From: an uncultured archaeon
GTDB lineage: Archaea; Nanobdellota; Nanobdellia; Pacearchaeales; GW2011-AR1
Direction: 5' to 3'
Length of the DNA stretch: 64,000 bases
Assembly: GCA_902385655.1 (NCBI GenBank)
Contig: CABMGO010000005.1
Span: 184,693-248,692 of the forward strand
Shown here: positions 6,666 to 13,950 of the stretch, piece after piece
Numbering within the stretch: position 1 is the first letter of the stretch
How the letters are laid out: the number at the start of each line of letters is the position of its first letter
Notes under the pieces: model-generated
Databases searched by the model: none
What the model was told of the DNA's origin: nothing
Seen by the model: the letters and a program-made list of their open reading frames with translations, nothing else
Made by a program: the position numbers and the translations under genes

Positions 6666-8867
6666 TTACTGATTCTCTTGTAATCCTTTTCTGTCTCTGA
6701 TTTGTTTGATTACCTTCTGTTGCAATTCATTTGGCATTCTCTCAAATGTCTGATCAAGTAATGAAGAGATACCTCTTCCACCAGTACAAGATCTCAAATC
6801 ACTAGCCCATCCAATCATTTCTCCAACTGGAAGTTTAGCCTTGATAAAAGAAACAATTCCTTCTTGTCTCGCATCAATCATTTGTCCTCTCTTCTGTGTA
6901 ATCAACTTCGAAACTTCTCCCATGAATTCAGTTGGGATTTCAATAACATGTATCTGTGTAGGTTCGAATAAAACTGGTGAAGCATTCTTAAAAGCAAATT
7001 GAAGAGATTCTCTAATAGCTGGATAAACCTGAGCTGGGCCTCTGTGGATAGCGTCCTCGTGAAGTTTCATATCAACTAAAGAAACTTTCAATCTCTGACA
7101 AGGTTCTCTAGAAAGTGGACCTGCCTTCATAACCATTTCAAAAGAATCCAAGATTAATTCAATAACTTCTCCGATGTGAACTTCTCCCTTAGTTTTATCT
7201 AAGAAAACATTTCCAAGGAAAATATCTCTGTACTGTCTTGCTTCATCATGTGAAATACCTAGACCTAACAAAGTTTTTAATAAATTTTCATCTTTCTTAT
7301 CTTTCTTAATTCTTCCGTCGTTGATTTCTCCTTTTTCAATAGCTTGTGCAAGAGCTTCATCTAAAGGTTCAACAGTCATGTAGAATGCGTTGTGTCTGTT
7401 TGGAGATTTACCTTCTGTTGGACCAGAATTTTTCAAAACAGTTTCTCTATAAACTACAATAGGGTTGGAAGTCTTAACTTGAACTCCTTTTTCTTCTCGG
7501 ATTCTTCCTTCAACAATTTCTAAGTGCAATTCCCCCATACCAGAAACAAGATTTTCTCCAGTCTCCTCGTTAATTTCAATATGGATAGAAGGATCTTCCT
7601 TTGCTACTTTTCTCAAAACCTCAACTAACTTTGGTAAGTCAGCAGATTTTTCTACAGAAATGGATTTTGTAATAACTGGTTGGAAGATGTGTTTGATTTC
7701 TTCGAATGGAGTTTGTGGAGTTGCAGTGATTGTTTCACCAACTTCAGAAATAACTCCTGCAATCGCGAAAACATTTCCAGCTACTACTTCTTCAACTTGT
7801 TCAGGTCTGATACCATCGTAAACTAAAACCTGTTGGATTCTTTGTTTCTTTTGTGCTAAGTTCAAATAAACTTCTTGACCAACTTGTAATTTTCCAGAGA
7901 ATAATCTTCCAGCAGAAATTTCTTTTCCAGATCTTGGATCAATAACAATTCTTGTAATAACAAAAGCAGGTTCTCCGTTAGGATCTGCAGCCAAAAGTTG
8001 CTTACCAAATTCAGATTCTGAATCTCCTTTCCAAATTCTTCCAATTCTGTATTTTTGAGCATCTAGTGGAGAAGGCAAGTGTTTAACTACTACATCCATC
8101 ATAGCTTCGAATAAAGAAGCATTTTTCCAAACCCAATCTTTTCTTTCTTGTTCCGGTAAAGATTCATCATAAATTTTATAGATATCAGCAAATGTAATTC
8201 CTTTTTTCTTCATGAAAGGAACAGTTAAAGCCCAATTGTCTCTTGCAGAACCAAACGCAACGCTTCCGTCTGCCACATTAACTTGCCATTTTTGTTTGAA
8301 TTCTGGCTCAGCAATATTTGCAATAAGTGTATTGAATTCGTCGATAATTTTCTTGAATTTTTCCTGCATTTGTTGAGGAGTAACTTTCAATTCTTTGATT
8401 AATCTATCTACTTTATTGATAAACAAAACTGGTTTTACTCTTTCTCTTAAAGCTTGTTTTAATACAGTTTCAGTTTGAGGCATAATACCTTCAGAAGCAC
8501 AAGCAAGAACTACAGTTCCATCAATAGCTCTCATAGCTCTCGTAACATTACCTGAAAAATCTACGTGACCAGGAGTATCGATTAAATTAACTAAATATTC
8601 CTCATCAGCATATGAGTGAACCATAGATACATTAGCAGCGTCTACAGTCATTAATCTCTCTTGCTCATCAGCGTGTTGCCATGTTGCCATACCTGCTTCT
8701 AAGTCTCCAGCAGATTTCGCAGACATTTTACCAGCAGCTGCTAAAAGATTATCTGTGAATGCAGTTTTTCCATGGTGGATGTGAGCAGAAGTAGCGATGT
8801 TTCTAATATTTTTTTGATTCTTAATAATCCTCTTGATCTTCTCAAAATTTTTCTCTTCTGTAGCCAT
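6666..8867 (-). CDS. fusA: Translation elongation factor 2 (aEF-2)
   Basis: 733 residues, normal length for archaeal EF-2. The GTPase G1 region is AHIHHGKT (the usual Asp before HGK is His), with DTPGHVDF (G3) and NKVDR (G4). Domain IV contains HEDAIHRGPAQVYPA with the His that becomes diphthamide in archaea. GTP-driven ribosomal translocation in the cytoplasm. Leaderless start with a strong TATA box at 8889-8896. A four-TM protein gene follows directly. No degradation seen. Confidence 0.97.
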   Translation of the reverse strand: MATEEKNFEKIKRIIKNQKNIRNIATSAHIHHGKTAFTDNLLAAAGKMSAKSAGDLEAGMATWQHADEQERLMTVDAANVSMVHSYADEEYLVNLIDTPGHVDFSGNVTRAMRAIDGTVVLACASEGIMPQTETVLKQALRERVKPVLFINKVDRLIKELKVTPQQMQEKFKKIIDEFNTLIANIAEPEFKQKWQVNVADGSVAFGSARDNWALTVPFMKKKGITFADIYKIYDESLPEQERKDWVWKNASLFEAMMDVVVKHLPSPLDAQKYRIGRIWKGDSESEFGKQLLAADPNGEPAFVITRIVIDPRSGKEISAGRLFSGKLQVGQEVYLNLAQKKQRIQQVLVYDGIRPEQVEEVVAGNVFAIAGVISEVGETITATPQTPFEEIKHIFQPVITKSISVEKSADLPKLVEVLRKVAKEDPSIHIEINEETGENLVSGMGELHLEIVEGRIREEKGVQVKTSNPIVVYRETVLKNSGPTEGKSPNRHNAFYMTVEPLDEALAQAIEKGEINDGRIKKDKKDENLLKTLLGLGISHDEARQYRDIFLGNVFLDKTKGEVHIGEVIELILDSFEMVMKAGPLSREPCQRLKVSLVDMKLHEDAIHRGPAQVYPAIRESLQFAFKNASPVLFEPTQIHVIEIPTEFMGEVSKLITQKRGQMIDARQEGIVSFIKAKLPVGEMIGWASDLRSCTGGRGISSLLDQTFERMPNELQQKVIKQIRDRKGLQENQ

Positions 8868-8931
8868 ACTAATTACTTAGAAAAATGCTTTATAAACGTT
8901 TTGGATAATCTCTAAAAAAGGTAACCAAGAA

Positions 8932-9102
8932 GAGAATTTCTTATTTCCCAAGAAAAATGGCAACGAAAAATAATCTCAAGGGCGGGTGAGCAATTCGCTT
9001 TTCAAATATGTGCGAAGCAACAAAAATAAAAATCAGAAATGCAAATTGCAAAAATTCTGCGAAGCAGAAAAGTAGCGGGATATACGGAAATAAGAAATTC
9101 TC
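8932..9102. other. Nested structured intergenic element with 17-bp perfect inverted repeat
   Basis: GAGAATTTCTTATTTCC (8932-8948) is exactly complementary to 9086-9102. Inside are a 9-bp pairing with one mismatch, GCAATTCGC (8990-8998) with GCAAATTGC (9041-9049), and a hairpin TTCTGC-GAA-GCAGAA (9055-9069). It lies between the stop of the DNPH1-like gene and the EF-2 promoter and accounts for most of the 283-nt gap 8868-9150. No coding capacity. Either a structured 3' UTR/ncRNA or a miniature repeat. Confidence 0.55.
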
Positions 9103-9150
9103 GAACAACGCTCGCACTTCGTGCTCGCGTAAATCACGATAAAAAATTTT

Positions 9151-9606
9151 TTATTCAACACATTTCAAACCATTAAAAAATTCGTCTAGATGTTTTTTAG
9201 CCTCATCGAAATTAGTATAAAATCCTTTATTCAATGTCGGACAGCCATTAATCATAGCAGACAATCTCTTATCGACTTGCGGACGATACAAACATAAAAT
9301 ATCTTTTCTTTGATCTCGAGGCACCCACAAATTTCTTTCAACAACCCTGCCAAGTTCATAACCGACGCCCAAACTTGCTTGAGTAACTTCAGCAACAACA
9401 GTTCTTGCATCAGAAATCCAAGCCATGTCGCGATCATGTATTTGAGTATCATTCAATCCGGCTTCGCCAGCCCTAGACAAATCTTTTTTTCCAATATGTT
9501 CAGTCAAAACTTTTCCAAATTTCCCTAAATAATTAATAATAGCTTCATAGACAGCAACATCTTCCCTTCCGCCCCTGATTGAACCTGCGAAATAAATTTC
9601 TTTCAT
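9151..9606 (-). CDS. DNPH1/Rcl-like 2'-deoxynucleoside 5'-phosphate N-hydrolase
   Basis: 151 residues. Strong match to the Rcl family along its length: IYFAGSIRGGREDVAVYE (substrate loop), GKVLTEHIG, and AEVTQASLGVGYELGR, whose Glu is the catalytic acid/nucleophile of the family, then a C-terminal Rossmann-like strand LCLYRPQ. The reaction is cleavage of the N-glycosidic bond of deoxynucleotide monophosphates, releasing the base and deoxyribose 5-phosphate. Leaderless start with a TATA box at 9630-9637. Fits the nucleotide-salvage theme of the window (thymidine kinase, dCMP deaminase). Confidence 0.85.
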   Translation of the reverse strand: MKEIYFAGSIRGGREDVAVYEAIINYLGKFGKVLTEHIGKKDLSRAGEAGLNDTQIHDRDMAWISDARTVVAEVTQASLGVGYELGRVVERNLWVPRDQRKDILCLYRPQVDKRLSAMINGCPTLNKGFYTNFDEAKKHLDEFFNGLKCVE

Positions 9607-9656
9607 ATTTTTTAATTAATCTAACAATATTTAAAGATGATTATACTAAAAATAAA

Positions 9657-10466
9657 TCACTTCCAAGCCACTAAATAACTTCCCTCTTCATCTCTTACAA
9701 CCTTTTTGAAACCAGCTTTTTTCAAATAAGAAGAAATCCTTGCAGCAAAATCAACGCCTCGATTTGTATGATAATTGGGAACATAATGGTACAATCTTCC
9801 TCCAAATTTCAAAACCCTGAAAGCCTGATTATAATTTTCCTGCGAAAAAAATTCTCCGGAACTTCTAGGTGTTCCTCCGTCGAGAATGATAAAATTAAAC
9901 TCCATATTTCTAAATTTTTTTATTTCTTCAACCAAGTCTCCATGAACAAGTTCAACTCGTTTATTATCGAATAGTTCTTGAGAATAAGGATTTATTTTTT
10001 GTATTTCACGAACCATTTCATCAATTTCAATAGTTATAATCTTGCTAGCCGTTTTAGAAGCAGCAATTGCAGTATAGCCCAGACCAGTTCCCGAATCCAA
10101 AATTCTTCCGAATAATTTATCTTTTTCAATTCTTTCAATAAAACTTTGTTTATGCATTGAAGTTCCAGAAATTTGTAAAATAGGTCTAAAACTCGTCGGT
10201 ATAAGTTTGTAAACGCCTCCACCAGAAGAATATTGGACTTTCTCGAAAACATCTTCTAAAATTAAATAGCAACTCTTATCATCATCTCGAATTTTTGGAA
10301 CCTCGACCTCTTTCCCATTGAAAATAATTCCATTTTCAGATAATTTTAATTTTTCCTTCTTCGCAGAGAAATCTAAATCAAAAGAAACTGAAATTTCTGA
10401 TTTACCTTCCGCAATTGCATTCAAAATCATTCTCAAACTCTCAGAACTTAAAATTGGATAAGCCAT
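9657..10466 (-). CDS. Predicted archaeal SAM-dependent methyltransferase (COG2521-like)
   Basis: 269 residues. A beta-rich N-terminal domain (1-120) is followed by a class I methyltransferase fold: motif I ILDSGTGLGYTAIAA near 142-156, acidic loop IEIDEM, and FIILDGGTP as motif IV. The layout and the SSGGGVYKLIPT segment resemble the archaeal COG2521 group. Substrate unknown. TATA box at 10486-10495. Confidence 0.7.
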   Translation of the reverse strand: MAYPILSSESLRMILNAIAEGKSEISVSFDLDFSAKKEKLKLSENGIIFNGKEVEVPKIRDDDKSCYLILEDVFEKVQYSSGGGVYKLIPTSFRPILQISGTSMHKQSFIERIEKDKLFGRILDSGTGLGYTAIAASKTASKIITIEIDEMVREIQKINPYSQELFDNKRVELVHGDLVEEIKKFRNMEFNFIILDGGTPRSSGEFFSQENYNQAFRVLKFGGRLYHYVPNYHTNRGVDFAARISSYLKKAGFKKVVRDEEGSYLVAWK

Positions 10467-10498
10467 AAAAGAATAAACTAAACAACCATTATAAATAT

Positions 10499-10753
10499 TT
10501 ATAGATCAAAATCGTCAGGAGAAGGATAGTCAATACCAACAAGATCCTCAATATTTTTTGAAATATCCTGTAGACTTTTTCCTTGAGAAACCAAAGAATT
10601 AACCAAACTTTCTCTTCGAACTAAATAATTGTCTACAGCTTGATTGTACGCATCAAATCGAGTTTTATCTCGTTTCGCACATGCAGACTGATACAAATAA
10701 TAACTTGCTCCAAGCGAAGTTACAAAAACACCCAACTCGATAAATCCATCCAT
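10499..10753 (-). CDS. Small membrane-anchored uncharacterised protein
   Basis: 84 residues. One N-terminal hydrophobic segment (FIELGVFVTSLGASYYLYQS) with the rest a charged helical domain. No lipobox and no known family. Confidence 0.45.
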   Translation of the reverse strand: MDGFIELGVFVTSLGASYYLYQSACAKRDKTRFDAYNQAVDNYLVRRESLVNSLVSQGKSLQDISKNIEDLVGIDYPSPDDFDL

Positions 10754-10853
10754 AAAAAAACAAAAAATAAGTAACTTTTAAAGATTTGTATAATAAAAAA
10801 TCAACAACCAAAAATCATTTTGAATAGATAAATTTAAAATACCTTCAAGAAAC

Positions 10854-11063
10854 TTAAATCCATCTTACTCTCTCAGCAATACTTTCGGGAAGATCTGGAA
10901 AACTACGTTGTGAAGAAGAAACACTTGATTCATAAGCTATTGCAGAACTCAAAGCCCGTGCAACATCACATTCAGTACCATCAGCAAAGTATAATTTACC
11001 ATCTGATTTCCTTTCTACTCCTAATCTTTTGCAAACCTCGGAAAATTCTAAACAAAGTGCCAT
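10854..11063 (-). CDS. Small uncharacterised protein
   Basis: 69 residues starting at ATG 11063, 28 nt from a TATA box at 11086-11097. Contains two cysteines in the N-terminal part and one in GTECDVARAL. Ser-rich middle. No family recognised. Confidence 0.4.
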   Translation of the reverse strand: MALCLEFSEVCKRLGVERKSDGKLYFADGTECDVARALSSAIAYESSVSSSQRSFPDLPESIAERVRWI

Positions 11064-11252
11064 TTTATTACCCAATAACCTTCATTTTTAAATATTTAGA
11101 TAGCAAAAATATTCCATAATTTTGAATTATTTTTATCTGACGAGGCGAGCAAAGAGCTCTTTCTATTTTCAATTTACAACAATTTTATGAAAGCCTCTTT
11201 GCGAGAAGGAGGTTGCGAAGCGTATATTACGCGAACAATATCGCAAAAATCC

Positions 11253-11354
11253 AATTCTAATTTTTAGAAAAAAGTTTTAGGCAAAGCCAAACGCAGCATA
11301 TCGAGATATGTAAGTTTGGATTTAACGACAAAATTTGCACTAAAAATTAGAATT
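11253..11354 (-). other. Structured 3' element after rps7 with 15-bp perfect inverted repeat
   Basis: AATTCTAATTTTTAG (11253-11267) and CTAAAAATTAGAATT (11340-11354) are exact complements; the latter overlaps the rps7 stop codon. The enclosed 72 nt hold CCAAAC...GTTTGG around CATAT-CGAG-ATATG, a second nested hairpin. Most of the 289-nt gap 11064-11352 that is not promoter is this element and A/T-rich sequence. A stable 3' UTR structure or small RNA is likely. Confidence 0.5.
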
Positions 11355-11949
11355 AACGAGCAGCGTCAGCTTGTTTCTCGATATCATTTTTCTTAGAAAC
11401 AGCATAACTATCACCAGAGTTATTGTAAGCAGCAATGATTTCTTTTGCAAGTGATTCAGTTATAGTTGCCTTTTTACCGAAAGCCTTATCATAAGCCCCA
11501 TTAATCATAAATCTTAAAGCTAAATTTAATCTTCTTCTTGGAGAAGTATCTACTGCTTGAGGATATCTAGCTCCGCCATATTCAATAGCAGTAACTTCAT
11601 CTCTTGGAGCAGCATTTTCGATTGCCTTAACCAAAACAGCGACAGGATTTTGCTTTGTTTGTTGTTCAACCATTTTCAAAGCATCAACCACAATCATAGT
11701 TGTTTTTTGTTGTTTACCAGAAATCCAACTTGTAATAATTCTATGCTTCTTTCCTCTGCTTCCAGGAACTTGCAAAATATTTATAATTCTTTCAATAACA
11801 TTAACTTTAGTCTTAGCTTGATCGTATTTGATTCTTCCATGAGATTTCAAAAGCAATTTATCGTCAAGATTAATAACTTTTTTCAATCCAGGATCTGCAA
11901 CAGAAACTTCTGAAATATCCCACAAACCAAATATTTTCATTGCTACCAT
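11353..11949 (-). CDS. rps7: 30S ribosomal protein uS7
   Basis: 198 residues, typical archaeal length. Core uS7 features are present: VNVIERIINILQ, the rRNA-binding loop, NAAPRDEVTAIEYGGARYPQ and SPRRRLNLALRFM. Primary 16S rRNA binder of the small-subunit head. Directly follows rps12 (2-nt gap), the universal str-operon order. A second in-frame ATG at 11940 (MKIFGLWD) could be the start. Confidence 0.95.
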   Translation of the reverse strand: MVAMKIFGLWDISEVSVADPGLKKVINLDDKLLLKSHGRIKYDQAKTKVNVIERIINILQVPGSRGKKHRIITSWISGKQQKTTMIVVDALKMVEQQTKQNPVAVLVKAIENAAPRDEVTAIEYGGARYPQAVDTSPRRRLNLALRFMINGAYDKAFGKKATITESLAKEIIAAYNNSGDSYAVSKKNDIEKQADAAR

Positions 11950-11951
11950 TT

Positions 11952-12374
11952 TTATCTTCTACCCTTCTCGATCTTGCCTTTCCATAATCTTCTTAATGGC
12001 TGATCATTTACTTTAACAACTTGGAATCTAACTCCAGAAAGGTCTCCCTTTGTCTTACCTTGTTTTCCACCGATTTTTTCAATCATAACTTCATCATGTT
12101 CATCAATGAATTTTTGTGCAAGATTTCCTGGAATAAAACAACCAATAACTTTACCGTTCTTTGTCAACTGAACTCTGCAACATTTTCTCATAGCGGAGTT
12201 TGGCTGCTTAGCTTCTAATTGGAATTTGGAAGTAACAATACCTTTTGCTTGAGAAGATCTTCCTAAAATCGCATACTTTAGAGTAATACCTAACTTTTTC
12301 TTTTTCCAAACTTTATCATTCATTTGGAACTTTTTTCTATTCTTTCTCAATTTCTTTGCATTCATTAATCCCAT
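11952..12374 (-). CDS. rps12: 30S ribosomal protein uS12
   Basis: 140 residues from ATG 12374 (MGLMNAKKLRKNRKKF), matching the archaeal uS12 N-terminus. The frame stays open upstream only via a TTG inside the structured leader. Decoding-centre motifs KQPNSAMRKC and the GDLSGVRFQVVKVN region are intact. Unlike most genes here it is preceded by a long leader: the nearest good TATA box is at 12551-12559, which gives about 154 nt of structured 5' UTR. Confidence 0.95.
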   Translation of the reverse strand: MGLMNAKKLRKNRKKFQMNDKVWKKKKLGITLKYAILGRSSQAKGIVTSKFQLEAKQPNSAMRKCCRVQLTKNGKVIGCFIPGNLAQKFIDEHDEVMIEKIGGKQGKTKGDLSGVRFQVVKVNDQPLRRLWKGKIEKGRR

Positions 12375-12383
12375 TTTGACATA

Positions 12384-12409
12384 TTTTTCAAAAATAGATT
12401 TTTGAAAAA
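12384..12409 (-). promoter_or_regulatory. Perfect 12-bp palindrome just upstream of rps12
   Basis: TTTTTCAAAAAT (12384-12395) and ATTTTTGAAAAA (12398-12409) pair exactly with a 2-nt spacer, ending 10 nt before the rps12 start codon. It could be a protein-binding operator or an RNA hairpin that masks the start. It follows the leader element at 12413-12497. Confidence 0.5.
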
Positions 12410-12412
12410 ATG

Positions 12413-12497
12413 GCAAGGTAACAAGCTTGTCGCGTTACCGCTATCGGGCTTTTTTGACCAAACTGAAAGTTTGGAGCGATTCAAAAAACGCCCTACC
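12413..12497 (-). promoter_or_regulatory. Conserved structured leader element, copy upstream of rps12
   Basis: In the rps12 direction the element reads GGGC-GTTTTTTGA, hairpin CCAAAC-TTTCA-GTTTGG, TCAAAAAAGCCC, GATAGC, then a second hairpin GGTAAC...GTTACC and CTTGC. A near-identical copy lies at 36568-36655 before nrdR. The outer stem shows a compensatory change (GGGC/GCCC here, GGAC/GTCC there), which argues for conserved RNA pairing. Both copies are in the same orientation relative to their downstream gene. Confidence 0.65.
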
Positions 12498-12550
12498 ATC
12501 TTTCGAAAATTTATTTTCGACTTTTACTATAAATTAGAGTGAAATCTTCA

Positions 12551-12559
12551 TTTATAAAC
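12551..12559 (-). promoter_or_regulatory. TATA box, probable rps12-rps7 promoter
   Basis: GTTTATAAA on the minus strand. Normal archaeal spacing predicts transcription starting near 12528, so the rps12 mRNA would carry the structured element at 12413-12497 and the palindrome at 12384-12409. Confidence 0.45.
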
Positions 12560-12642
12560 ATTTCGAGAGGAGTATCGACGTAGTCGATATGATTTTTATA
12601 ATCTATAAATAACAAATTGAAAATTTGTTTTCATTTAAAGCT

Positions 12643-12668
12643 CAGCAGAGTCATCCTTTGAGGATAAA
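12643..12668 (+). repeat. Short GCAG-hairpin repeat, copy B
   Basis: CAGCAGAGTC followed by ATCCT-TTG-AGGAT and AAA; two differences from copy A (1541-1566). Lies just past the nusA stop codon (12678). Confidence 0.55.
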
Positions 12669-12677
12669 CGTTTCGCG

Positions 12678-13133
12678 TTAAATAAATTTCAATTCTTTAA
12701 CTCCAAAAGTCCTCGATAAAATATCTTGAAGTTCAGTTTGTCTAACTCTGTCTCTTCCAATCATCATTGCTTTTTGTTCTCGAGTTCCGGAAATTGAAAC
12801 AGTTCCTTCAGAGAATTCAAGTGGACCAAATTCAATTGGAGAAACAATTTCTTCAATAAAAGATTTTAAAATATTTTTCTTGTCATCATCGGAACCAGCA
12901 TTAAATTTATCCCTGCTCGGCATTGAAATAACTCTTATTCTTTTTCTTAGTGTTTCAGAAATTCTTTTAACATTAATTCCATTTTTACCGACGGCTTGCA
13001 TAACCAAAGGTTTTGGAACAGCAAAATAAATTGCACCATTGTAAACAAAACAATCAGTTGTTGAAACTTTAGAGATTCGTCCAAATAAATTAATATATCT
13101 CATAAACTGCATATCTATTGTTTTGCCTGCCAT
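12678..13133 (-). CDS. nusA: NusA-like KH-domain transcription factor
   Basis: 151 residues, the short archaeal form consisting of two KH domains without the bacterial N-terminal and S1 parts. KH signature VGKNGINVKRISETLRKRI is near residues 48-66, and a second KH-like segment is near MMIGRDRVRQTELQDIL. Binds RNA, probably nascent transcripts. Conserved position between rpl30e and rps12; 2 nt after rpl30e. Confidence 0.88.
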   Translation of the reverse strand: MAGKTIDMQFMRYINLFGRISKVSTTDCFVYNGAIYFAVPKPLVMQAVGKNGINVKRISETLRKRIRVISMPSRDKFNAGSDDDKKNILKSFIEEIVSPIEFGPLEFSEGTVSISGTREQKAMMIGRDRVRQTELQDILSRTFGVKELKFI

Positions 13134-13135
13134 TC

Positions 13136-13387
13136 TTATTTGATCAAGAATACTTCTGAATCGAAATCCAATTCAAGTTCTCTAGAAATGTCTCTTTTAT
13201 TTTTCAAGACTTCAAATTCAACACCAGCATTTTCCAATTCCTTCAAAACTTCTTCTCTTGTGTCTCTGCAAACAAAAACTCTAGAACTTTTACCAAGTTT
13301 TTTCTTCTTTGCGAGTTTCAAAACTTGTTTGATCCCACAACTAATTTTGTTTGCTTTCTTTGCTTCGTTTAATTCTTTTAAGCTCAT
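13136..13387 (-). CDS. rpl30e: Ribosomal protein eL30-like (L7Ae/L30e fold)
   Basis: 83 residues. CGIKQVLKLAKKKK and ARVFVCRDT-type strands fit the L7Ae/L30e fold, and the operon position (rpoA, rpl30e, nusA, rps12, rps7) is the classic archaeal order. It is shorter than most eL30 proteins (about 95-100). Own TATA box at 13407-13416. RNA kink-turn binding in the large subunit is expected. Confidence 0.8.
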   Translation of the reverse strand: MSLKELNEAKKANKISCGIKQVLKLAKKKKLGKSSRVFVCRDTREEVLKELENAGVEFEVLKNKRDISRELELDFDSEVFLIK

Positions 13388-13422
13388 AATTAATGCTCAT
13401 TATTGAGACTATTTAAATGTTA

Positions 13423-13941
13423 TTATTGATTTGTCGACGGAAAAAGAGGTTGAGACTTATATCTTGCATAAAAGGGCAAATACAGTCTTGTAACTTCTTC
13501 AACGTCTAGACTCGAAACTAAAGTTCTTGCAAAGAGATCTTTTTTAATATCCATAAAGCCAGGCTCTAACCAGGGTTGGCCCCTTGAAGCTTCAATCAAA
13601 TAATGACTAAATACAGATTTAGAAAAGGGATTGAAAACCATCCGAGTTCTTTCGGGAACAACAATTGTGGAATGAGACTTACAAGAAAATTGTCCATACC
13701 ATAGCGCACCATTATGCGCATTCGGATATCCATTTGGCCCCCATTGTTGACCAGCCCAAGAATTCAAAGGAGAATTTTCAGAAACACCGACTATCATAAA
13801 GAGATAATCTTCACCAGAAAAATTAGGGTTAAAAACTTCTCCTTGCAAAATTTTCAAAAAATCTCCTTCAACAACTTCAATAGATTTTTCAGGATGAAAA
13901 TAATCTCGTGACTTAAACTTATATCGAAGTTTGCCTAACAT
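13423..13941 (-). CDS. Uncharacterised protein inserted in the RNAP-ribosomal operon
   Basis: 172 residues, 9 nt after the rpoA stop. Rich in aromatic residues and Gly/Asn (NSWAGQQWGPNGYPNAHNG), no membrane segment or signal peptide, one Cys. No family recognised. This gene is not part of the usual archaeal rpo-rps order, so it looks like a lineage-specific insertion. Confidence 0.5.
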   Translation of the reverse strand: MLGKLRYKFKSRDYFHPEKSIEVVEGDFLKILQGEVFNPNFSGEDYLFMIVGVSENSPLNSWAGQQWGPNGYPNAHNGALWYGQFSCKSHSTIVVPERTRMVFNPFSKSVFSHYLIEASRGQPWLEPGFMDIKKDLFARTLVSSLDVEEVTRLYLPFYARYKSQPLFPSTNQ

Positions 13942-13950
13942 AATTTCCTA

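Larger units (their letters stand above)
12498..12677. other. Intergenic hairpin series between nusA and rps12
   Basis: Rest of the 303-nt nusA-rps12 gap. Perfect short hairpins: CGAAAAT/ATTTTCG (12504-12519), ATCGAC-GTA-GTCGAT (12574-12588), AACAAATT-GAA-AATTTGTT (12611-12629) and ATCCT-TTG-AGGAT (12653-12665). No open frame. The TATA box for rps12 (12551-12559) falls between them. Confidence 0.5.

Noticed and set aside
12375..12416. N-terminal extension of uS12 from an upstream TTG
   Set aside because: Archaeal uS12 begins MGL.AA.KLR; the extra residues come from the palindrome and leader element and are not conserved-looking.
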